A stretch of 64,000 bases of DNA, taken from NCBI RefSeq assembly GCF_018263925.1, contig NZ_JAEVHF010000014.1, positions 91,336-155,335 of the forward strand, in the 5' to 3' direction. Both the position numbers and the translations under genes were made by a program. How positions within the stretch are numbered: position 1 is the stretch's first letter; every line of letters begins with the position of its first letter. Origin of the DNA: Kistimonas asteriae. Its GTDB lineage: Bacteria > Pseudomonadota > Gammaproteobacteria > Pseudomonadales > Endozoicomonadaceae. The notes under the pieces were generated by a model. It saw nothing but the letters and a program-made list of their open reading frames with translations, was not told where the DNA came from and searched no databases. This document shows positions 45,444 to 60,400 of the stretch, piece after piece.

Positions 45444-48400
45444 TTACCCATCCAGATGTAGGTTACCGTTCTGCAGCATGGTATTTAATATCGCGTTGTT
45501 ATCACCCAGGCTGGACAGGTCGACATCCTGCAGGACGATTTTCTGGGTCACGTCACCACCGGCTCCGGATGGATGAATACTAATTTCAGTGCTGCCGTTA
45601 ACCACCGCGACATCCAGAAACTGGTCAATGGTCTCCGGTGTTTCACCGGACAACAGCTGGCTGAGATCAATGGCATCCCCACTGACACTGGCATCGAAAT
45701 CCGTAATCGTATCTACGGCAATGGTGGACGCGGTTCCTTCATCACCGGCAATCCAGACAAAGGTATCGGAACCCGCGCCGCCGGTCAGGGTGTCATTGCC
45801 AGCACCACCGATCATGAAGTCATCCCCATCCAGACCCAGCAGGGTGTCATTGCCAGCCATACCATTGATCTGTTCACCAAACGCGGTACCCGTCAGGGTC
45901 TCGCCATTGACGGTGCCATCAATGGCGCCGGTGCTGTCCAGGGTATGCATCACATCAATGTCCAGCGTGGCTGTGCTGCTGTTCGAACCATCCGATACCT
46001 CATACGTGAAGGTTTCCGTCTGATCCGCCCCCCCCAACACCCTGACTTCAGCATCCGTTAACGCCCGGTTATAGAGGCTGGCCTCATCGATATCACCATG
46101 GAAATAATTACCGGCACTGGTCACATCACCACTGTGTATTTTGGTACTGTCAGGATTGGATCCAAAAGCGATTTGGCCACTGTGCGCGCTGACCGGAACG
46201 GCGCCGGACTGCGTCCCGAAATCGACCCCATCGAGATAACCCGTTACCGTTCTTTCACTGGCCGTCGCACCAGACGCATCCAGCACCATCGTGACGCTAT
46301 GCCAACCGGCATCCATATTATCCAGACTGGTACCGATAAAGGCGCCGTTCCAGCTATCCGATTCACTCCATGCACCGACGTAAAGATTTCCGTTGTTAAT
46401 ATAAATATTCAGGCCATTCGTACCACCGCCTTCTTCAAAAAGAATCTGGGTGCCACTGAGGTCATTAGCAGGATCAATTCTGAACGAGAGGCTGATCGTC
46501 CGCTCGGTGACATCCGCTGAAACAATATTGTTTTCCGCAGTGGTTCCCGAATAGGTATTGATTTCCGCAGAATTGGCCACCGTGATACGGTCATTAACCC
46601 CATCAAAACTCACCGCACCGCCACTGACACCGTCAGAAACAAACGTCGCCCCGGCCAACGTACCGTTATCCGCAATGCTGTCCACTGTTGAACTGTCAGC
46701 GACGGTGGTACCGGTGCCTTCATCAAAGGTCCAGCGGGCCATCAGGTTGCTGTCGAGATCCACACTGGCGAAGGCAGGGTCAAGGTTGTAGTTCCAGCTG
46801 CCGTCGGCGGCGATATCCAGGGTACCGTACTCCCCGGCAATACTGGTGGTGCCGGAGGCTGCTACCGCCTGCCCATTGACGTTGGAAACCGTCAGGGTAT
46901 CCCCCGTTGCAGTGGTTTCCACCGGCAGCACATCGTCACTGATGCCCGTGGTGTCGGAGAGTTGAATGCTGGCATCCACCGCGTGGTCTACCGAAAGGGT
47001 TGCCGTGGCTGCGGTGGTGTTGGTGCCGTCACTGACGTTGTAATCCAGGGTCAGGTCACCACTGAGTTCATCACCGGTGCGGATCGTCCAGGTGCCGTCA
47101 TTGTTGTCATAGACGGTATGTTCATTGTCGGGATAGATATCCCAGTCCGCACCGTTCAGTGTGTAGGTGGTAATCGCGCTGGATGCATTCATCACACCCA
47201 GTTCACCATCACTGACATTCTCGCTGAACTGGTGGGCTATCTTTTCCACACCATCGACGGTCAGGCTGACCCGATTATCAACAATATCCACCTCGTAATG
47301 ACGCCCGGTATTGATGTTGGCATTGTTGTTACTGTCAAACTCAGACAGTCTTGTAGGGGCACCATTCGTCCACTGCTCAACAACCCAATGCGATGTACCA
47401 TCCCCGTCATAGCTGCCAATGGCCTTGTAGTTATTGGCATCCACATAATCAAAGACAATGAAGTTATTACGGGTGGCGTTACCATCCGTGGGTGTAACCG
47501 TGAAATCCAGATGTAGATCCGACCCACGGGTACCGCCGCCGGTGGTATCGATCAACACCACATTTTCCACACCTGAAGCCCCGCCGGTCAGTGTCAGCGT
47601 ATCTCCGCTAACGGAAACACCTCCGCCACTGCCTGCCGATAGGCTGGTCTGGAAATCATGCCGGTGGGCGCTGACGCCATCAATGCTGACATCCTGAACA
47701 CTCAATCCGTCACCCTGGGCATCGCTGGCATTGGAGAGCAGGAAGGACTCGGTCACGGTATGGGTCACCAGATCATCCGGGGCAACAATATTCAGTTCCC
47801 CGTCAATAAAGGGGTCATGATCGAAATGCACATTAATCGCCTGGGACGTCACGGCTGTTGCGCCGGTCGCTGTCTCCGTAGCGGTGGCGGTAACGGTCAT
47901 CGCAAAATCGACCCCCTGATGCGATGTCATCGTCAGGCTACCCATATCCCAGCCGGACACATCCAACGCTTCACCGGTTGAGGTCAGGGTATTGGTGCCA
48001 TCCGACAGAACGACATCCGCAGGAATACCCGTCAGCTCAATCGCCAGGGTTTCCGAACCGTCACTGTCCGGTGTGGCCACGCCGAGATCCACCTCGATTG
48101 CCTGGTCACCCTGAACATAGACACCCTCACCCGTGGACATATGACCATTGTCCGCACTGGTCGCCTGTATCGAGATATTATCAATGCGTAGATCAATACT
48201 ACTGGTCTGGGTCGAGGTATCCGTAATCCGCAATGTTGCATTACCGGCGGAAATACCGGCAAAACTGAGATTCAATGCCTGATTAGTACCAGAACTGGTC
48301 GTAATGGTTTCACTGGCCAACACATTACCGGTCGTCACATCAACCACTTCCACCAAGCCTGACTGCACTATTGATAGGCCAGACGTTGCATAGTCAAGAG

Positions 48401-51400
48401 ATAGGGTGTAATTCACGTCCGGGTGAATTGAGAAGTTTTGTTCTGCAACACCGTCATTGGGGCCATTCCCCCCACTGAAACTCAACTGACCAATACCACC
48501 AAAATCTACGGTTCCCGTCAGAGACCAGCCGTCTGCCGATGTATCAAAGGTTCCATTGGTTATCAGCTCCGTATCCAACACCAGGTCACTGTACACGTCA
48601 TTATTCAGGGTAATGGTCGGCGCATCCGCGACCGGTGTGACATCAAAGGTTAATGTCTGAACGGAACTCTCCAGTCCATTGTTATCGGTTGCCTTGAATT
48701 CGATGGAAGCAGCAGCGTCGCCACTGGCATTGGCATCCGGGACAAACACCAGTTCCTGTAGTTCATCAGTGGTGAAGGTGTCATTGGCAGACACTGCCGT
48801 GGTACCAAAAGGCTGCCCTTCAATCGGGCTCGGTGCCAGGGCTTCATTCACTATCTGGAAGTCATCCAGCTGTGCGGCAAAGGGCTGACTATGATTTAGG
48901 TAGTTACCTACTGACGCAATATTGTCAGTCGCCTGATAGTCACTGGTGCCTACCTCAACGCCATCAATATAGAATGTCGTCGTACCATTTTCTCCGACTG
49001 CGACCAGATCATGCCAACCATCGCCAATGGAGCTGGCAAAGTAGCCGGAGCCATTGAAACCCGTTCCACCGGTATTGTCCCAGGTACCCAGCTCGCCCGT
49101 ATCTTTATGGAAGATCACTTGATGATCCGTACCTCGTGACAGCGTATTCCATAGCCCGTTATCAAGAAACAGATCATTGAAGCTGACACTGATGGTCCAT
49201 TCGCTGCCCAGGTCATAGGCCTGGTCCAGCTGGATATAATCGCTATTGGCATCAAACTCAATGACACCACCCTGTTCAGCATCCGTCACCTGCTGTACAC
49301 CGTGCAGGGTGCCCTGGATGTCGTTACGGGCATCATTGGCGGGATCAGAAGAATCACTGAAATCGAAGTGCAAATCCGGTGTCGGCTGCTTGTACAGCGT
49401 ACCGTCACCATTGATCGCGGTGATCGTTACCGTATGGGTGTCCCCGGCATCCTGGTCGGCGATGGTAAAGTCATCCGCCGTGAACGGGTGCGAGGCATCC
49501 TCATTGATGGTAAAGGTCTGATCCGCCACCGTCGGTGCATCGTTAACATCCTGCACCAGGATCGTGAAGGTCTGGCTGCCGCCTGACAGCCCGTTGCCAT
49601 TGTCGTCAACCGCTGTGACTGTGACCGAGAACGACTCTTCGGTTTCATGATCCAGCACCTGACCGGCTTTCAGGCGCAATTCACCGTTCACCACTTCAAA
49701 CCGGTTGTCAGATACGGTAAAGCTGTGCTGGCTGAAGGCTTCATTATCGGTGTCCGGATCCGTAGCCGAAACTGTGCCAATGGTAACGGCCGTTGCGGTG
49801 TTTTCATCCAGCACAGCATCAATATTGGCCACATCAGCCATCAATTCGGGAATCTGTGCTGCAGTCACGGCCTGATCAAACACCTGAAGTCCGGCAATAT
49901 CACCCGTGAAAGCACCACCAAAACCGGTTCCGGCTTCACTTCCCAGTCGAATCGTGTTGTCCCAGTTAAAGGCAGACGCCGTTAAATTACCGGATGCTAC
50001 TTCTTGACCATCCACAAACAGCGTTTGCCCCCCAACATCTCCACCATAACTGTGAACCATATAGTGCCATTCACCATCGTTAAACGTGGTGGATGCATCA
50101 CTGGTGATCGTTTCTTCAGACCAAACACGGGCATTAATCCTACCATCAGAATCAATCCAGATTTCGCGATCACGAGGCCCCAGCGTAGTATCCGTAATTT
50201 CAACCATGCAGCCAGAGTCTGTAGTCCGAAACCAAAATCCTATTCCATAAGATGTTTCGGATGCTGCAAGATCAGCAGTAAATGCTGTGCTGCTGCCATC
50301 AAAGCGAATGGCATTGTCGAATTGATTATTAGGGCCGTCGACAAATGTAGGAGTGGCACCCGAGAAACTGTCACCACCGGTATCACTATCCAAATTACCG
50401 TTAAAGTCCCAGGCAGCTTGAGCCGTTGGCGCGGAAGGCGCCACGCCAGCATCCACTGCCAGCGACACAGACGTCGGTGCTTCATTCACATCACCGACCT
50501 GGATGGTGTAATCCTGCTCACTGGTCAGCCCACCGGAATCCGTGACCTGTACCCGGACTTCATGCGTAGTATCTGCCTCATGATCCAACAGACTGCCGTC
50601 CGCCACGGTGATTTCACCCGTGCTGCTGTCGATGGCAAAACGGCCGCCGTCATCATCGAGCAGGGAATAGGTCAGGGTGTCACCAGCATCCACATCAGAG
50701 GCCGTGACCTGCCCTACCACCGTGCCATTGGCCATATTCTCATTGACACTGAAGTCATCAATAAAGTCTTCCAGCTGGCTGGCCTGGAAAAGGTTGCTGA
50801 TCTGCGTCGCATCCAGCGCTTCATTGAATACCGCGAAATCATCCACGGCACCGTCCATGTAACCGTCACTCGACCAATTGCTCTTACCAATGAAGTTATT
50901 CGCACGGATTTTCTCCGGCGGGACGCCGCCTTGCAAAGTGCCAGCTTCCACTCCATTCTTGTAAACGGTCATCATGCCACTGCTGTCAACTGTCGCAGCC
51001 ACATGCACCCACTCACCGGCGGTGAAGAAATCATCAACTGTCAGCGTATGTGCCGTACCATCACCATCACGGACCTGAAAGCCGAGGTCGTTCGTCGTTG
51101 TGACGTGCCCCAATAAAATATTGTCAACACCGGCGCCATCACCAAAATCAAAGACTCTTGACCAGTTCTGACTGAAACTGTCAAATTTCACCCAGGTGGA
51201 AACCGTCATGGCGCCGCCGGTCTGCAGGCCACTGAGTTCCCCGGCACCGGACGTACCGTCCATTTCAAGCGCAGAGCCCGTGCCGTCATGGCCAGTCCCC
51301 CAGCTGGCGCTGCCGGAGAAGGTCAGCGCCTGATCACCGTCGCCCATATCTGACGCGCTGGTACCGGAGCCTTCGGAGAAGGAGTAAGCGACATTCACAT

Positions 51401-54400
51401 CAACGCTATTCACCGAATCCAGCTCCGGCGCTTCATTCACGTTGGTGAAGTTGATGGTGGCCGCCGCACTGGCGGTTACCGCCACACCATCGGTTACTGT
51501 CACCGAGTAGGATGGCTGCACTTCCCCGCCATCATGGGTAAAGCTGACTTCACCGTCCAACAGTTGCTGCTGGGTGAAACTGAATGTGCCGTCACCGTTA
51601 TCGGTGACACCCGTTCCGCTGAAGGTGCCATGTTCAACATCGCTGATCACAAAGGTCAGGCCACTGTCATCATGGTCAGCATCCGTAGCGCTGAGGTTCG
51701 CAGAGGTCAGCACCACGGTGGCACCTTCATCAATCGACAGCGTATTGTTCTCCAGCTCAGGGCCATCATTGACCGCTGCCACCTGAACCGTCCGGCTGAC
51801 GGCACCGGTCGTCTCCGTCCCGTCTGAGACGGTAAAACTGACTTCTCGGTCGCCGGTATCCGGGTCTTCCGAGCTGTTGCTATAAGTGATGCTGCGCAAC
51901 GCCGCCTGGTAATTTTCCTGGGATGCGCTGCCGGTCAGGGTAAGAGTCCCAGTCGCCGCATCCCAGCTGCCGGTAATGCCGTTCTGGTCGGTGAAGTTCA
52001 GCGAATCTTCGCCGGCCACATAGCCATCGGCAATGGTAATGGTGGCAGAACTCATGTCTTCCACATCCAGATCAGTGATCACAAGATCATCACCTACCGT
52101 CGTGCCCGCACCATTTTCTGTGTAACTGACGCCGGGCAGCGATTCATACAGGATGTTGTCCGTGCTCAGAACCGCGCCATCCGTAGCCGAGCTGGTAACC
52201 TGCAGGCGCTCTCCGCCACCGTTTTCCCAGTAAGTCAGTTCGAAACTGTAAAAGCCATCAGCCGGAGCTTCAAAAGCAGCAGTTGTCCCTTCAGCCCCTC
52301 TCAAACCGAAAAACTCACTGACGGGTTCACCACCAATGGTCAGCCTGAATCCATCATCGGAGGTGACCGTGAAATCATGTTCGCCGGCTGTCAGCTGGAT
52401 GAATCCCGTTAATCGGAAACCCACCGTCTCCATGGCATTCCCGCCGATATTCTGTGACAAGCTATCTGCATCCGTGCCTAAGAAAGCGCCTATCGTCGCA
52501 GAGCTGTCACTGTAATCCAGGTTGGTCGCTGTAAAGGTCGCTGTAGCCCCACCATCCATGAGGTTGCCAAGATCCACCAAGTTATTGATGGCATTGTTGG
52601 TCTCAAAGACTTCACCCCGTAATCCAGTAGGAGATCCCATGTCCGTCGGTGCCGCTGTCAGGAACGGCGTGTCATTGGTACCGGTCACGGTAATTGCAGC
52701 ATCTGCCGTCGAGGTGACTCCCGAATCATCCGACATCACATAACGGACATTGACCGTCGTCGTCTCACCATTCGCTAACCCGTCAAAGTCTTCACCGGGG
52801 TTAAACTGCAGTTGGTTATTGACGATGCTGACTGTGCCCTGTCCTGTGAGTGGATTGCCGTCACCATCGACGATTTGAACACTGTCCAGGCTGAAGTTTG
52901 ATGCACTGTCACTGCTGTCCACATCGGTATCATTGGCCAACACATTCAGCGTCAGAGACTGATTCTCCTGGGTAGAACCGGTATCCGCATTGGCCACCGG
53001 CGCATCATTGGTACCGGTCACGGTGATCGTCGCCGTTGAGGTCGATTCCGCCCCTTCATCGTCAGACATGACATAGCGCACGGTTACCGTTGCCGTTTCA
53101 CCGGCCGCCAGGCTGTCGAAATCACTGCCCGGCACAAACTGCAGCTGGTTATTCACCACGCTGACTGTGCCCTGGCCACTGGCCGGGTTACCGTCGCCAT
53201 CCACCACCTGGACGCTGTCCAGGCTGAAATTGGCCGAGCCGTCGTTATGATCAGCATCTGTGTCGTTCGCCAGCACATTAATCGTCAGCGTTTCGTTTTC
53301 ATGACCTGATCCGGTATCAGCGCTTGCCACCGGATCATCATTCGTACCCGTGACGGTAATCGTGGCCGTTGAGGTTGATTCAGCCCCATCATCATCAGAC
53401 ATTACATAACGGACGGTTACCGTCGCGGTTTCGCCCGTCGCCAAGCTATCGAAGTCACTACCTGGCGCAAACTCTAACTGATTGCTGACAACACTGACCG
53501 AGCCCTGGCCGGTGACGGGGTTGCCATCACCATCCACAATCTGCACGCTATCCAGGCTGAAGTTTGTGGGACTGTCGCCGCTGTCCACATCCGTGTCGTT
53601 GGCCAGTACATTAAGGGTCAGGGTCTGGTTTTCATGGCCGCTGCCGGTATCCAGGCTGGCCACCGGTACATCATTGACAACGGTCACTGTCACCATCGCT
53701 GTGCCTTCATTACTGCTAAAGGCGGTGATGTCACCGTTGTTGCTGGTATCAGCATAACTGCCAGCATTGCCGGTTGTGCCATCCCAGGCCCGGAACGTGA
53801 TGTTGGCCTCACCGTTATAGTTGGCATTGGGTTCAAAACGCACCTGATCCGTACTGCCCAGTAGCAGGGCATGACTGTCGCCCAGGCTGCCGTCGTTGAT
53901 GGACTGCCAAGTGGTGCCACCATCCGTGGAGTACTGCCAGGTACCATTACTGTCATCTACACCGGTAATGGCCATTGCCTCGGTGACAGCGCCATCTGCA
54001 TCACTCAGCTGATTGGCGCTCTGGATGATCTCTGCCACCGTGTTGCCACTACCGTCGGTAATATCTTCAGCAACCGACGACAGAGTGTTGTTCAACAGGT
54101 AGTTAACTTCCACATTGTCAATCACATGCTCGGCAGTCGCGCCGCCCGTACCACCGGTGAAGCCCAGCTTGAGGTTGTCCGGCAGATTGAAGCCCTGGCC
54201 CGCAAGATCATAGCTATCAATGACCGTACTCCAGGTTGCGCCGTTGTCCCAGCTCATCTTGACCGTCAGCTGTTGATCCGGGGTCAGTTCCACATCCACC
54301 TTGCGGAATCCGGAACCGTCAATTCCACCCTGACCGCTGACATCGTAACTCTGGAATTCGGAGTTGCCGTTAATAAGATGAACATTATCGCCCTGGTATT

Positions 54401-57400
54401 CATCAAATCCGATGGTAAGGTACCTGTCGTCCATATCCTTAGCACCCAGGCTGCCACCAGCGCCACCAACGGCAAAATTACTGCTGTCAACCTGATCACC
54501 ATCAACCAGCACCAGCGCAAATCCATCCCCAGAACCCGTTGCCTGGAAATCGAAGGTTGTTTGCAATCCGCCAGAGCTGGCCATTGGGGTATCCCAAAGT
54601 ACAGCACCCGCCTGTGCGGTAGCATTGGGCGTCAGGACAGCCTGGCCACCGGAAATGGATGCATCGCCGTCCACGACCCAGCCCGTGCTGGTATTGAAAT
54701 CTTCACTGAAGCTATTGGTCAGGGTCGGGGCGTCATTCACCCCGGTCACATCAAAGGTGAGTGTCTGTGCCGCACTGCTGTCCGTGCCATCACTGACAGT
54801 GAACTGCAAATTGGCATAGCCGGTACCAAAGGCATCGGCTGGTGGTGTGTACACCAGGTTGCCAATATCGGCAGCCGCCACACTGTCACCCGTATCCACC
54901 GCTGCGCCATTCAATGTCAGCGAACCATCGGTCGGTAATTGCGTGATGGTGATGGCATCCAAGCTGTCGCCGTCTTCATCATTGAAACTGAAGTCACCCG
55001 CCGCAAAGGTGTAGCTGCCATCTTCCGTCATAGTGACCGTGTTATCCGCCGAGGTCGGCCCATCATTCACACTATTGACGGTGATAGTCCGGGTGATACT
55101 CGCGCTCTGGGCTTCTGCACCATCACTGTTACCCAGGTCATTGATGCTGGCAGTCAGCGTAGCGGTACCATGGTAGTTTGCTGTGGGGTGGAACTGCAGA
55201 CCATTGATTGCTGCATTAAGATCAGTCAGTGAACCCTGTAATGTCATGGTGCCAGAGTTGTCGGCACCTGCCGTCACGGTCACACCACTGTTATCTGCGA
55301 GTTCGAGGGTACCGTTGGTGATGCTCAGCGTGACCTCCACCGCATCACTGCCGGAATCTGAATCCGCAAAACTGAGGGTTGTGATCGTCAGCGGCTGGTC
55401 TTCTGGCGTTTCCCGAACCACTTCTTCCCAGGTAGCGCCATGACGTTCCATGTCATTACCCGCAGGACCAAAATCCTCAACATCACCACTGCCGCCACTC
55501 ATCGGGTAGTAGCTGACCAGGTCTGATTCCGTACCACTCAGGGCCTGATCCTTGTCGCCGTCAATGGCGCTCTCGGATTTGGCACTGCTCCATAGCCGGA
55601 TATCCCGCATTTCACCATCAAAGGCCTGACTACTGTCAAAGCCGCCGCCGACGCTGTCCTGCTCCTGGCCAAAGACCAGAGCGCCATCCCCCTCAATGGA
55701 ATCTCCCTGTCTCAGGGTACCGCTATAACGCTCGTCACCATCGACAAACAACTTGGTATCGCCGGTCGCACTGTCCCAGGTCCAGGCCACATGGTGCCAG
55801 TTGCCATCTGAGACATCGACACCGGTGGAAACACTGGAGCCTCCAATGTATAGACCCAGATTGCTCTGGTTAAACAGCAACATTTCATTGTTACTGTCAG
55901 GTGTTGCATACGAGAACAGCGCATCACCGCTGCCGGAGGTATTGACCCACATCTCCACCGTAAAGGCATCAGAGGGTATATCAGCGGCCGGATTGGCTAT
56001 CAGGTAGTCGCCCGACGAACCACTCAGAGACATCGAGTAGTTCTGATCCAGTATGCCCGGCGCCTCGTTGAACTGACTGACATTGATCGTGCTTGTCGCC
56101 ACAGCACTGTCATCAGTGCCATCATTCACCGTGATACTGACCGTACGTGGATCGGTACTGCGATCATCGGAGGTATTGCTGTAAGTGACCGACTCCAGTG
56201 CCGCTTCATAATCCGCCAACGAGGCATCCCCTGTCAGCGTCAGGGTACCGGTTGCCGCATCCCAGCTGCCGGTAATGCCATTCTGGTCGGTAAATGCCAG
56301 TACATCCTCACCGTTGGCGTAATTGCCGGAAAGCTGAACCGTGGCACTTTGCAGCGCGGTGGAATCCACATCCGTAATGGTGACACTACCATCCACCACG
56401 ACCTGCATATCGCTGTTGGTGGTGTAATTCAGGGTGTCGCCTGAAACGACGGTAGCTGCGTCATTGACGGCGGTTACGTCGAAGGTCAGCGTCTGCGTAT
56501 CGCTACTGGCCTGTCCATCACTGGCCGTAAACTGCAAGTCCGCATAACTGGCGCCATTAGCATCAGCATCGGGTGTAAATACCAGACCGCTGAGATCCGC
56601 CGCATTGATGGCCTGATTGAGAGTGACATCGACGCCATTCAACGCCAGGACACCGGCTACCGGCAGTCGGGTAATGGTCACTGACTGCAGGGTGTCGCTG
56701 GTATCGGTATCGCTGAAACCAAAATCGCCTGCCGCGAAGGTATAACTGCCATCTTCACTGATTGTGAGGGTACTGTCTTCCGCCTCTGGCCCATCATTGA
56801 CACCGGTCACAGTGACGGTTACCGTCGCCGTTTCACTCGTGGCATTTTCAGCACCGGAATTGTCCACAGCCTCATAGGTGAACGAGACATCCCGTGTTTC
56901 ACCCGCAGCCAGATCCTGGAAGTCATCACCAGGCTCAAACCGGTAATCACCGCCCTGCTGGCCCTCCATGGCCTGCTGGATCTGCGCTTCGGTCAACGCC
57001 GTATCGTACAGACGCATGTCATCCAGCTTGCCATCGTGGCCAAACTGCTCATCATCATCACTGTAGGCACCGATCTGAAGCCGACCGGATGATGGGTAAT
57101 CAATGGCTCCACTCTGGTCGGTACTGCTGACGACCAGCTCACCATTGACGTACAGGTTCATGGTCGCACCATCATAGGTGGCCGCTACGTGGTACCACTG
57201 GCCTAGTTCAAAACTGGCTGCATCATCTGTCAGGTAGGTCAACGTACTGCTGTCGCCGGATTTCAAGGCAAAGCTGAACTTCTGATCCTGCGTACCCAGC
57301 AGCCAACCTTTCTCATAGCTGCCATTATCTTGTATCAGACCAAAGAAACCGCCCCAGGTGTCTGCACTGTCCAGGTTCACCCAGCCAGCGACTGTCATGG

Positions 57401-60400
57401 ATTCGGCGGGCAGACCATCCGCGGCATTTTCCCCTTCGGCAAGGGTGACCATGCCATTGTTATTGAACTCTGCGACCTGGCCACGCTCAGGATCCTGCAC
57501 ATAACTGACGCCAGCATTGGCAGTACCGTCAAGGTTCGCGGAACCTGAGTCGGTACTGTCGCCATCCAGCGCAAATTGCGCCAGGGTATCCGGCAGAATA
57601 GAGACACTGCCTTCGGCGGGCTGGCTCACAATGTTAAAGGTATGGCTATCCCCACTGTCGCCATCCGTTGCGGAAAGGCTGCCGGTCAATGGTGCGTCTT
57701 CTGTCGCCGTGTCACTGATTGCCACTGCTTCAGGCCGGTCATTCACTGACGTCACATCAAAGGTCAGTGTATGGACGCTGCTTTCGGCGCCATGATTGTC
57801 CACTGCCTTGAAGTCAATGCTGGCCGTGTTGGAACCGTTAACGTTGTCATCTGGTACAAAGGTCAGCTGTGACAGCTCTGCTGCGGCAATGGAATCACCG
57901 GCATTCACGACAGTCGCCCCTTGAAGAGTGCCTGTCGTCAAATCCGGTGTCAGTGCCGAATCATAGAATTCAAAATCATCAATAAATTCGGCAAACGGAT
58001 TGACGAAAGGATTACTGTCATCACCACCGATGGTGCTGATCGCTTCCGTCACCTGGAAATTCACGGAACCGACAAGCTCATTATCAATATAAAATTCCGT
58101 GGTGCCGCCAGAACCGACGGCGACCAGGTTATGCCAGTCACCATCAAGGTCCGTGATGGTATAGCCGGAACCTATGAAAGTGTTACTTGGCATCCGGTCA
58201 TACACACCCAACTCACCACTGGCGTTGATGGCCACGTGTCCATCCGTGCTACCGCGGGTCAGTAGGCTGATGTTTCCATTATCTACCGGATCCGGGTTTC
58301 TGAAATTCACACTGATGGTCCACTCGCTGCCTACATCCAGGGCAGTGTCCAGCGTCAGGTAATCCGCGGTATCGTTGAACTGCAGAACCGGTCCCCGATC
58401 CGCATCATCTTGCCACTGAACGCCTGATGTCATCGTGCCATGGATATTGTTGCCAGCATCGTTGACTGGATCATTCTGATTACTGAAATCCAGTGACAGT
58501 TCCGGTGCAGGTTCCTTGTATAACGTGCCATCACCATTGATAGCTGTAATGGTGACGCTGTGCGTATCGCCGACATCCGGGTCAGCAATCGAAAAATCAT
58601 CTGCTTCGAAGTGGTAGGCAGTGTCTTCATTGATTGTCAGAGTATTGTCTGCCGCTGTGGGCGCTTCGTTGACATCGGCAACGGCAATGCTCAATTGCTG
58701 CTGACTGGAGACATTCTGACCATCGGTGACCTGGACGGTAATGGTATGGCTGTCAGTACTTTCGTGATCCAGTGCGCCGGCAACGCGGATTTCACCGGTA
58801 CTGCTGTCAATACTGAACCGACCGCCAGCATCGTCGACCAGAGAATAGGTCAGCGAATCGGATTCACCATCACGATCACTGGCGCCTACCATGCCGACCA
58901 CGGTATCCACTGCGCTATTCTCGTTAATCGACAGACTGAACACATCCGCCACCGCACTGCTGATGCCGTAGGCGGTGAAGGCAACACCGGCTTTTACTGC
59001 GGTCAGGTTGATGGTATCCGTACCACTGGCTGCCGCTGTGGCAACCTGAGTTATGTCATAGACATCCCCCATCTGAGTCAGCAATGCGTCCCGTACATCT
59101 TCTGTGCTTTCACCCGCAGCCACGGTGTGACTGACTTCAAGCCCTTCCACATTGAAGGTTACAGTCTGTCCTACCTGCAGGTCGGCAGGTACAGTGAGCG
59201 CCTCCACCTGTGCCACACCCTCGGTACCGGCGCCGTTGTATTGCACGCTATAGACATTGCCTGCATCGGCAGTGAAATCAATATCAGAGGAAACAACCTG
59301 GTCACTGGCATCCTTGATCACCGTGGAAATGGTAAACGGTGGCCGGTTGTTATCATCGACTTCCAGCACATTGCGGTAACTGGAACTGATAGGGCCTGCG
59401 GCAAATGACACCAAGTCACCAATACCCTCTGCACCCTCAATGGCATTGGCCACAGCCAGCGCAATACGGTGTGTTGCGGTATCGGTAACGGTATGGGTCA
59501 CCGTATAAGTTTCACTGCTGTCCTGACTGTTGGTGAAGGTGATCTCAATCACATCCCCTACTGCCAGGGCGTGTGAACCGGACTGAGCGATCTGGATATG
59601 CTGGGTGTCACCCGGCTGATTGGCTGTCAGCAGGGTTTCACTGACCTGCGCCCCCACACCGCTGATGACCGGCACATCATTCACATCCGTGACTGAGACT
59701 GTGGCAGTCTGTATCGCGCTGTCATCCTCACCATCATTCACCGTGATGCTAAGGGTACGGTCATCCGTATCCGGACTATCCGAATGATTGGTGTAAGTGA
59801 TGCTCTGCAACGCCGCCTGGTATTGGGCAACGGTTGCATCACCGGATAGCGTCAGGGTACCTGTACCCGCATCCCAGCTGCCGGTGATCCCGTTCTGATC
59901 GGTGAATGCGAGGGTATCCTCTCCGGTGAGGTAATTACCGGTCACCTGCACAGTCGCACTCTGCAATGTACTGCTGTCGCTGTCAGACAAGGTCACGGTA
60001 TTGAGTATTGCTTCTCCACCGTCGTTTTCTGTGTAAGAGAATGGCGTTACCGGCATGGTCACGACCGGCGCATCATTGGTGCCATTGATAGCAATCGTGG
60101 TGGTTACTGACGACGATGCACCTTCATCGTCACTCATCATGTAACGAATCTGCACCGTGGCATTTTCACCAGTGGCAAGACCATCAAAATCACTGCCCGG
60201 ATCAAACTGCAGCTGGTTGTTGACGATACTGACCGTACCCTGACCCGTCACTGGGTTACCGTCGGCATCCACAATCTCGACACTATCCAGCGAGAAGTTC
60301 GCCGGGCTGTCATCAACGTCGATATCGACATCATTGGCCAGCACATCCAGGGTGAGACTGTCGCCCTCATCCGTAGTTGCTACCTGGAACAGCTGGAAGC